Source of the DNA: Paracoccaceae bacterium | GTDB taxonomy: Bacteria; Pseudomonadota; Alphaproteobacteria; Rhodobacterales; Rhodobacteraceae | DNA length: 7,915 nt | Direction: 5' to 3' | NCBI GenBank assembly: GCA_007131945.1 | Contig: SLPP01000193.1 | Coordinates: forward strand, 1-7,915 | Shown here: positions 1-6,700 of the stretch, piece by piece | Layout: every line of letters begins with the position of its first letter | Position numbering within the stretch: the stretch's first letter is position 1 | Notes under the pieces: model-generated | Seen by the model: the letters and a program-made list of their open reading frames with translations, nothing else | Told to the model about the DNA's origin: nothing | Databases searched by the model: none | Made by a program: the position numbers and the translations under genes

Positions 1-520
1 CACACCCCCACCACCCGGACCCATCTAATCCCCATAGCGCTCCGGGCCAGCCCCGCCACCGGGGCGCGGCCCGCGGTTTCCTCCTGGAGGCTGGTCCGAC
101 GCCTGCCCCCTGAACCCGGGGAAGGCCTCATGCGCTCGCGGGCAGGCATCCGACAACCCTAAACCATAACCATGCTCGCCACCATGGAGGAAGGCACCCG
201 TGACCGCGTGCTGGAGGCAAACCCAGGTATGGGTTTCGACCATCCCGCGCAGATCAATGACCTTCGGTATGTTCTGGGCCCGGAACAGTTCGGAGTGGAA
301 TCCTATCGACACTGGCTTAAACAGTTCGACCCACCGGGGTTCCTGCGCCGGTTGCTGGCCGGCGTGGTGGTGATGGATTCCCCGATGTAGTGGCGCCACG
401 AGTACACTCTGATCCAGGCGACCTGCCGAATCTTAAAGGGCCGCGAACTTTCCCCAGGCTTGTTTCTGAGCGACAGGTTCCTGCCGGCTTAGGGACACTC
501 GGATTCACTGCGTCGCTGAC

Positions 521-550
521 CGGTCAGGGTCGGAAGCGACCCCGTGACCG
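521..550. repeat. Strong hairpin, 12 bp stem with a 2-nt bulge
   Basis: CGGTCA (521-526) pairs with TGACCG (545-550), and GGGTCG (527-532) pairs with CGACCC (537-542). This leaves a GAAG loop and a CG bulge at 543-544. The perfect palindrome TGACCGGTCA overlaps its left edge at 517-526. No T-run follows on either strand, so it is not a classical terminator. It may be a REP-like element or part of a larger repeat, or it may stabilise the 3' end of the minus-strand transcript. Confidence 0.7.
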
Positions 551-597
551 TTGAGCGGCAGTGGCGGCCCAAACGGACACTCGGTGCGAACGGGGGG

Positions 598-613
598 CGG
601 CTGTAGCCAGCCG
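598..613. repeat. Short perfect hairpin CGGCTG-TAGC-CAGCCG
   Basis: A perfect 6-bp stem with a 4-nt loop, 47 nt from the larger hairpin. The two together, in a non-coding stretch, suggest a structured intergenic element. No T-run follows on either strand: TAGCTAAAAATG follows on the plus strand and CCCCCCGTTCG on the minus strand. Confidence 0.55.
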
Positions 614-826
614 TAGCTAAAAATGGGCCTCTGACATCCATCACACGCTTTGGTTATCCGCCTTCCGACTGTTTCTCTGCCCTTTGGCAATGCAAGTCTC
701 GACCAGCTTGCTTCCTTTCGGCCAAACCGGGATGGCAATCCTCGGGACGGCAACCTTAGCCGAGAGCGACCGCCCGTTCTCCCGTAAACATGGCATGCTC
801 GCGACGGCGGGCTTTTGGGCGCGGGT

Positions 827-1084
827 TCATTGCAACAGTTCCGCGCGTCCCGAAACCAACATGACCGTGCGCTGGTCGGGAGACACGCTATGCCGCACCC
901 GGATCTCGGCCGGTTCCGAGCTGGTGACCACCAGCCGGTTATTGGTCGATACCACATAGGAGACGCCAATCACCGTCTCGCTACCGCTGTTAACCGGGTC
1001 GGGGTCGTTCCCGTCACCGCAGCCGCTCAGCATCAGCAGCGCCATGCCCAGTACACCATACATCAGCCTTGCCTTGCCGTTCAT
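827..1084 (-). CDS. Small lipoprotein of unknown function
   Basis: 85 aa. The n-region MNGKAR is followed by a hydrophobic stretch (7-18) and the lipobox LSGC, with the lipidated cysteine at residue 22, so signal peptidase II processing is expected. The residue after Cys is Gly, not Asp, which by the enterobacterial Lol rule favours the outer membrane; whether that rule holds in this host is unknown. The mature chain of 64 residues begins with a flexible Gly/Asp/Asn/Pro stretch and continues as an apparently beta-rich segment (VSYVVSTNNRLVVTSS, then TVMLVSGRAELLQ). I do not recognise a family. It starts 68 nt after the DUF1566-like gene on the same strand with a strong ribosome-binding site, so co-transcription is likely. 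It could be a truncated relic of a longer lipoprotein, but the intact start, signal peptide and lipobox argue for a working gene. Confidence 0.78.
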   Translation of the reverse strand: MNGKARLMYGVLGMALLMLSGCGDGNDPDPVNSGSETVIGVSYVVSTNNRLVVTSSEPAEIRVRHSVSPDQRTVMLVSGRAELLQ

Positions 1085-1090
1085 GTATGC

Positions 1091-1095
1091 CCTCC
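1091..1095 (-). promoter_or_regulatory. Ribosome-binding site GGAGG setting the start of the lipoprotein gene
   Basis: GGAGG lies 6 nt before the ATG at 1084 on the minus strand, the same spacing as for the upstream gene. The frame is open to 1228, but those codons overlap the end of the DUF1566-like gene and would hide the lipoprotein signal peptide. The 1084 start is chosen. Confidence 0.85.
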
Positions 1096-1152
1096 GGTTT
1101 GACGGGCGATGCGGCGGACGACCCAATCCGGATCTCCACCGCACCGACCGCA

Positions 1153-3141
1153 TCAAAAGTACAGGTCGCGTGTGACCTGGGTTTCGACTTGAAAACGCAG
1201 GCCATCCCCCTCGTCCGGCTCGATCCACACCCGGTGTCCTGCCTCAAACCGGCTGACCGTATCGTCGATCGTGCGGGACTCCAGCACCCACTCCCCGGCC
1301 AGATCCTCCCAACGTTCGAACCCGGTGCGTCCGCGGCCGTCGGGTTCCGTCCACACCAACGCACGGAACCAGGCCTGCCCGCTGGCGAATTCCAGGAGGG
1401 TCTTCACCTGACCGTCGGCCATGAACCGCGTGAGGGCGCCGGGCACATCGGTAGCCGCCACCGTCTCGCCCGCCTGCGCCGATACCCGATGCTCGGCACT
1501 GCCGTCGGCACGCGCGAGCACCTCCAGGATGACCCCATCGTCAAGCACGGCCCGGGTCACGATCCGCGGCCGCCCGTCCGCATCTCGCTCAAGGGTCACC
1601 GTCGAGCCCGGAACATCGCTGACGGCCTCAGTCAAGGTCTCAGTACCGTCCAACAGGGTCCGGTCCACCCGATGACGCAACGGATCACCGTGGGCCGCCG
1701 GCAGCACCGCCTCCAGCCGCACCTGCGTCCCCGTCTCCGGATCCTCGAAGTCGAACACCACCGTCCTCGCACCGGTGTCGGATACCCCTTCGCCGCAACC
1801 GATCGCGCAGTAGGCGACTCCGTCGTCGATCACCGGCAGCTCGGGATCAGGCGCCGGCGGCTCGGCATCCGATACGGGTACGACGGTCAACCGGGCCGTG
1901 TCGATCAAGCTACTGTTCGAAGCCTCATACGTGATGAGCCAATTCAAACTGCCCGGACTCTGCACCGGGTCGAACGCACCGCTGATGCCTCCGGCCGCGT
2001 ACAGAAACTCAAACTCATCGCCAGCCGTGGCCTGAAATTCTTCCAAAAACGAGACCACTATTGAACCTGCCAACACAGCTTGCCCAGATATCGACAGATA
2101 ATCGTACTCACCAGAGCTCATTCCAGCGAGTTCAATCTTGAGGGCCCCCTCCGAGGTCTGCGTATAGCTTCCGGTGATATTCAACTCACCGATCGAATTG
2201 CCCGGCTCGATGGTTCCCTCATTGATAACATCGCCCGGAATCGTCCCCGCCCCTTTGAGGACCCCCAGCTTCGGCACAGTCACACTCACACCGTCCGGCA
2301 GATCGGTGCCTTTGCTCAGATACAGTATCGCGCCAGAAAAGTCGCTCCAGTCACCGTCATGCACAGCCCATGCATAACCAGAACTACCATCGGTCAAAAC
2401 AAAATTCTGTTCACCGTCACTGAAGTGCAAGTAGAACGCGGTCTCATTATCGATTCTTGCCCCGGTCCAATAAACGTGGGGTAGGATGTTCCTGAACGGG
2501 CCTGTTCGAACAAGGCCCCAGCCATCCTGAATATTGCGCGATTGAGGGTTGTCATCGTCCGGAATGTATCGCCCTTTGTTGCCTAGACTCACGTAGTACA
2601 TATGCCCCAACTCCGAGACCGGCATGCCGGTGCCGGAGCCATAGCGCCAGCCCCCGTCATTGCCGTCAGTCGTGGTTTTGGCATAGCCCTGATCGCTCGT
2701 GGCGTTGTTGGTGTAGGGATCTAGGTTCCACCAAGAGCCCTCGATCGTCGACAACGCTGGCAAGCGCCATTCGTTGTAGCCGAGGTATCCCGATTCGTTC
2801 ATCTTGCTGATCCAGTTGTTCGCCGTAGGCCAGCTCATTCGACCTCCAGAGCCAATCGCCACGGAATTGCAAAAATACCAACCCGCGCCGGGGCCGGGGC
2901 AAGGCGGCTCTTCGCTAGCGCTACGCGTCAGACCAAAGGTGTTGGTCGCTGCCAGGTTCGCATCGGCCAACCATGTAATCTTCAGCACCGTGTCGTAATA
3001 GACATCCGCAACCCCATCGCCCGTTAAATCACGGCCGAAGAAAGCAGCCTCGCCGACCCCTGGGATCGCCACCAACCCCGCGAATGCCAGCGCACAAAGG
3101 CGCTTCGCACGCCTAAAGAATTCCTCGCTCCTGCTCTTCAT
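1153..3141 (-). CDS. Secreted DUF1566-like protein with autotransporter-passenger-like middle region
   Basis: 662 aa from the ATG at 3141. Residues 1-32 are a Sec-type signal peptide: a basic n-region, the hydrophobic run LCALAFAGLVAIPGVG at 15-30, and cleavage probably after GEA. The segment about 34-265 is DUF1566-like: DLTGDGVADVYYD, then KITWLADANLA, NNWISKM, GYNEWRLPALSTI, YWTGARI and YAWAVHDGD. This family is found in many exported proteobacterial proteins and has no established activity. Residues about 289-363 match the glycine-rich passenger pattern of autotransporters and PEP-CTERM-associated proteins (GVLKGAGTIPGDV, then NEGTIEPGNSIGEL and GSYTQ). The tail, about 432-662, is acidic and probably beta-rich; I do not recognise it. 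There is no C-terminal beta-barrel, PEP-CTERM motif or transmembrane anchor. An extracellular or periplasmic structural role is inferred. The lipoprotein gene follows after 68 nt. Confidence 0.92.
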   Translation of the reverse strand: MKSRSEEFFRRAKRLCALAFAGLVAIPGVGEAAFFGRDLTGDGVADVYYDTVLKITWLADANLAATNTFGLTRSASEEPPCPGPGAGWYFCNSVAIGSGGRMSWPTANNWISKMNESGYLGYNEWRLPALSTIEGSWWNLDPYTNNATSDQGYAKTTTDGNDGGWRYGSGTGMPVSELGHMYYVSLGNKGRYIPDDDNPQSRNIQDGWGLVRTGPFRNILPHVYWTGARIDNETAFYLHFSDGEQNFVLTDGSSGYAWAVHDGDWSDFSGAILYLSKGTDLPDGVSVTVPKLGVLKGAGTIPGDVINEGTIEPGNSIGELNITGSYTQTSEGALKIELAGMSSGEYDYLSISGQAVLAGSIVVSFLEEFQATAGDEFEFLYAAGGISGAFDPVQSPGSLNWLITYEASNSSLIDTARLTVVPVSDAEPPAPDPELPVIDDGVAYCAIGCGEGVSDTGARTVVFDFEDPETGTQVRLEAVLPAAHGDPLRHRVDRTLLDGTETLTEAVSDVPGSTVTLERDADGRPRIVTRAVLDDGVILEVLARADGSAEHRVSAQAGETVAATDVPGALTRFMADGQVKTLLEFASGQAWFRALVWTEPDGRGRTGFERWEDLAGEWVLESRTIDDTVSRFEAGHRVWIEPDEGDGLRFQVETQVTRDLYF

Positions 3142-3147
3142 GTGGAA

Positions 3148-3155
3148 CCCCCTCC
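3148..3155 (-). promoter_or_regulatory. Ribosome-binding site GGAGGGGG setting the start of the DUF1566-like gene
   Basis: The minus strand reads GGAGGGGG, then 6 nt, then the ATG at 3141. The frame is open further upstream to an ATG at 3195, but that start would put 18 residues in front of a normal signal peptide and has no comparable site. The 3141 start is therefore preferred. Confidence 0.85.
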
Positions 3156-3292
3156 GAGTGTTCTCTCCATATTGAAATGAAGACCGGGCAAACATAATGG
3201 TAGTGCGATCACATGAACCGGCTCCCGAAACAGCCTTGACATGGCGGACGTCCAGAAAGATTCTTCATGGCTCCCCGGGTAAGCGTCCTGCA

Positions 3293-3317
3293 GCAAAAGC
3301 AGTGCCCCCGCTTTTGC
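3293..3317. promoter_or_regulatory. Perfect inverted repeat GCAAAAGC-N9-GCTTTTGC, possible operator or leader hairpin
   Basis: The arms at 3293-3300 and 3310-3317 are exactly complementary 8-mers around a 9-nt spacer. The element lies some 10 to 35 nt after the inferred transcription start of the DUF1566-like gene, where a repressor site or a 5' leader hairpin would act. No T-run follows on the minus strand, so it is not a standard intrinsic terminator. The binding protein, if any, is unknown. Confidence 0.5.
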
Positions 3318-3333
3318 CGACCTTGTCCCGTGG

Positions 3334-3362
3334 CTTATAGCCGGCCCCCACTCAGGTTCCAA
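3334..3362 (-). promoter_or_regulatory. Candidate sigma70 promoter for the DUF1566-like gene
   Basis: On the minus strand a -35-like TTGGAA (3362-3357, 4 of 6 consensus bases) is followed, after exactly 17 nt, by a -10-like TATAAG (3339-3334, 5 of 6 consensus bases). Transcription would start near 3327, giving a leader of about 185 nt before the ATG at 3141. It is the best pair I found on this strand of the intergenic region. The call is by eye only, and chance matches of this quality do occur. Confidence 0.38.
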
Positions 3363-3724
3363 TTCCTCCAAAGGCCGACCCTGATGTGTCCAATGCTTTA
3401 GCAGGGTAGAGTCGCGCATCGCCGTCAAAGAACGCAGAATAACCGAGCGGAAAACTTGGGTTAAAAAACGTCCATTTTGCTAAGCGAGCGATAGGCTGTT
3501 AATCCAAACACCTGCCTTAGATGTACTAATCGCCACCATCTCATCACCCCTTGTACTGTGCCGCTTACCCCACACCTTTCCACAGCAATCCAAAAAACCC
3601 GCAAGCTCATCTGTCGGCCGATTTTTCGCTAAGTATTGGGTTGGCCCAAGTCCCTTCGCTGGCGACCCTCATCCACCGCTGCCCGCCACTCACACGATCC
3701 TCAGGTTTGCGCGTCATAAGAAAT

Positions 3725-6700
3725 TCACCGACACTCCGGCGGATACCATTTTTCCTCAAAGTAAACATCGGCTCCCCCACACTCGTTATTTACATGGCGG
3801 TTCTCGGAATAATCATTGTTATCCTCCGAGCCGGGAGGAACGTTTTCCCTCGACCAAAGATCTCCCAAATATCCTAGAGGGAATACCTGATCTCTAACAA
3901 AAATACCGCCTCCAATATATCCCGCCTCATTCTCATAGAATACGTTGCCATAGATCCTGGCTTCTTTAATATTGCCGACAAATACCCCGCCACCCCTAGG
4001 ACCGGAACTGTTTCCAGAAATAATGTTGTAATCCATTTGCACCGTAGTTTGCGGGCAATTGGGCAAATATATGCCCCCACCACTTAGTGCTGCATCGTTA
4101 GTCCTGATGACGTTGTCCGATATAACCACGTTGTTTTCCTGACCCCAAGAACGTAAACCGATACCGCCACCATGACTATCAGGCGCACTGTTATCGGAAA
4201 TGGTATTGCCTCGGATAAGCACGTCTACGTAGTAGTTCAGACTAATGCCGCCTGATTTTCCCGTATTGCGCGTAATGATATTGTCGACTATCTGCGCTTT
4301 GGAGTGCCGATAAACCGATACACCCCCTCCAGAGTAATAGGATTCTGCGTGATTCCCGGTGATCGTATTGCCGACGATTTCAGCTTCTGAATTAAAGCCA
4401 ATGTACACTCCACCTGCATGGTTATCACCCAGTGCTGTGTTGTTGGTAATAATGTTATCTTCAATCTTTGCGCTAGAATATACCGTGATTTTGATCGCCC
4501 CGACACCAAAATCCGTGGCATTGTTGTTTAGTACGTTGCCTGTAATGGTCGCCTGAGCAATCCGATCCTGATCGGTGCCGCGGATATGAATCACCCCGTC
4601 CCCGCCGACATGATCCCTAAAGACGTTTTTGTTGATTGAAACGTTTGATTGATTGATGGCGTAGATTCCCGGACCCCGCCCAAAGGTTGCAGTGTTATTT
4701 ATGAATGCATTCTCTTCAATCACAGGTGAAGACTCGCCTGTTATCATCATGCCAGCGCCATAAGCGGCCCGATTCTCCCTGATTATATTGCCCCTAATCA
4801 CAGGAGAGGATGAACTATCAACCAAGACCCCCCCAGCATTACCTCTACCGGCGTCGCCGCCTGTAATCGTAAAGCCCCAGAGAACAGCATCGGACGTTTC
4901 ACCGCCGTCGAAAGAGACCACAGGCGCGTGACCTCCGCCGTGAATAATGGTACTAGCGACAATATCGGGATCTTCAGGGGTCTGGCTTCTAACTCTAATG
5001 CTCTTTCCGTTAAAACTGATCCGTTCCGTGTAGATACCAGGCTTGACTAAGACTTCGTCTCCGTCTGAGGCTGCGTCGATCGCAGACTGAATGGTAAGAT
5101 AATTGTCAGGAACGACTAGCGGTTCCTTAGGCAAATCCAAACTGCAAATCGAGACGGGCGCGCCCGTTACCAAGCAGTTCTCATAGACACCTGTTTGATA
5201 ACCCGGCGCCGAGACGGAGACGTTATAGGACCCCGCAGGTAGACTTGGAATAGTAACCGGTTCTTCGCTTGTTGTTCCCCAAGCCACTCGGCGACCAACA
5301 GAATTAGTGATGAAGTAATTCGCGCCGGACACCAGCTTGCCAGTGAAGGCGTCGAGAATCTCGACCGTCAGGGCTCCAGGACCCGCATCGTTTGCGATAA
5401 GCGTGATCGGCGGAAAACTAGTTTCGCTGCCCTCGATTGAGGAACCCGTCGATAGCGCACTCGCTGCGTTCGCAGCGCGGTAGTTTGAACCCCCGGGGGG
5501 GAGCGCTATGGCCTCATATAAGGTATTCGATCGAAATAGCAGACGGGCTGAGTAATTGCCGCTCGCATCGGTCATTGCGAAGCCTGGCAAACGGGTTCCA
5601 CCTGCGCTGAAGATCACGCTAACCCCTGGGATTCCCTGTCCCGTTGCATCGCGGACCGCGCCGCCTAAAGTGATGGTCGGCGGCGCGGCGGCGCCCGCAG
5701 GTATGCCCGCCACGAAATCCCGCGTCTTCAGCCAAACATCGTGCTCGCAGCCAACTACCGAGCTGCATCCGATGGCGACCTGTTTAGCGCTTCCCCTTCT
5801 CAACAAGTCCTTTGTATGGCGATAGCCTTTCTTGTAATCTTCATTCAGCCAGCGGTCCTCGCGCCCCGCCACCAATGAACCAGGAACGATCTGTGGCTGC
5901 CGTTCGTCATAGCCGAGCAGCCGCTCACGGACTTGCGCACCCCCGAAGTTCGCGTTCAGCCAGCCGGAGGTTGTGCCAAGGTGTGGCAGAAAGCGCTGTC
6001 CCTCGAAAGAGATGAGTTCGTCTCCATCGTCCGCTTTGTAGATTGCTTTTGAGGGCCATGTGAGAGTGGACCCGCTCCAGTGGGCGGTGAGCCCAATCAA
6101 GACCTGTATGGGCACGTTCGGGAGCTGTTCCACCGTCTCAACCAGGCGTTGCGCCATAAAACCCTTGTTCGCGTCAAGTCCGAGTCGACTGCGTTGAGGG
6201 TTAGTCCAAGGCACTGTCGGGGAAACGCCCATCTGATAGCAGGAAATCTGGTCGCAGGACCAGAGGACGCCACTATCCCGACCATTTGGGAAAGTGATTC
6301 CCCCGCGTGTACCTCCGAAGAACGGGTAGATGCCCGAGTGGGGAGTTCCAACAGTGGTGACCGAGGCCACCAGTGGGGAAGCGAAGGACGCAGCATCTGA
6401 TGACGCCAATCCCTGAAGCAGAGTGCGAGTCAACAGTCCGCCGTAGGAGTGCGCCACGATGTGAATCCGGCGTCCAGTCTGCTCTTCGATCGCAACTATT
6501 GCGGCAGCGAGGTCGGTCGCGAGGTCCTGGAGCCTGCCATCGGAAGACCACCGGAACTCGTAGGGCGTGTATCGGGCACCCGAACTGCTGACGCCGGCAA
6601 AGAGCGCGGGAAAGTTTTTCCAGGTTCCGGTACCACCACTCATCTTCTGGTTGCAAGCGACATCAAACATATAGCCATGCACAAACAGGACCGGATCCGT

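Larger units (their letters stand above)
1..826. other. Region downstream of the operon without a confident gene
   Basis: About 0.8 kb after the lipoprotein stop. Several open frames exist on both strands, but none has both a ribosome-binding site and a recognisable product. The most gene-like is a plus-strand frame of 72 codons at 172-390, with GC-rich first and third and AT-richer second codon positions but no Shine-Dalgarno. A minus-strand frame (399-25) is in mirror register with it, which makes the composition argument ambiguous. Two hairpins lie at 521-550 and 598-613. I found no intrinsic terminator directly after the lipoprotein gene. The part from about 505 to 825 has the feel of a non-coding dispersed repeat, but this needs a genome comparison. 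Confidence 0.6.
3142..3724. other. Intergenic region between the hydrolase gene and the DUF1566-like gene
   Basis: This 583-nt stretch separates two minus-strand genes. It holds the candidate promoter, the palindrome and the ribosome-binding site listed separately. I looked for a rho-independent terminator after the hydrolase stop. Two T-runs on the minus strand (opposite A6 at 3592-3597 and opposite A6 at 3463-3468) are not preceded by a convincing stem. A minus-strand reading frame of 96 codons (3428-3138) and a plus-strand frame starting at 3551 resemble no family I know and are treated as chance frames. The rest shows nothing I can assign. Confidence 0.7.

Noticed and set aside
505..969. 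Minus-strand open frame of 154 codons overlapping the lipoprotein
   Set aside because: It overlaps the lipoprotein in another frame, has no signal peptide or ribosome-binding site, and its Arg/Pro/Ser/Cys-rich product is typical of a non-coding or shadow frame.
1069..2064. Long plus-strand open frame of 331 codons
   Set aside because: It lies entirely antisense to the lipoprotein start region and the high-GC tail of the DUF1566-like gene, has no ribosome-binding site, and its Arg/Pro/His-rich product looks like a mirror frame of GC-rich coding DNA.
3200..3225. CRP-like half site TGTGA upstream of the DUF1566-like gene
   Set aside because: The second half site is absent at the required spacing, so it is not a convincing CRP operator.
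3236..3264. Plus-strand TTGACA with a GATTCT 17 nt later
   Set aside because: The -35 is perfect, but the -10 matches only 3 of 6 bases and no credible plus-strand gene follows.
3592..3620. Possible intrinsic terminator of the hydrolase gene (T6 on the minus strand)
   Set aside because: The sequence before the T-run forms only a 3-bp stem before mismatches; the weak A5-T5 pairing across it has a very long loop.
3551..3877. Plus-strand open frame of 108 codons with a hydrophobic stretch
   Set aside because: Its hydrophobic part is antisense to the end of the beta-helix gene, there is no ribosome-binding site, and no family is recognised.
3902..4885. Repeats as a CRISPR array or tandem DNA repeat
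   Set aside because: The periodicity is at protein level, with variable unit length and no identical DNA repeats; it is explained by beta-helix coils.
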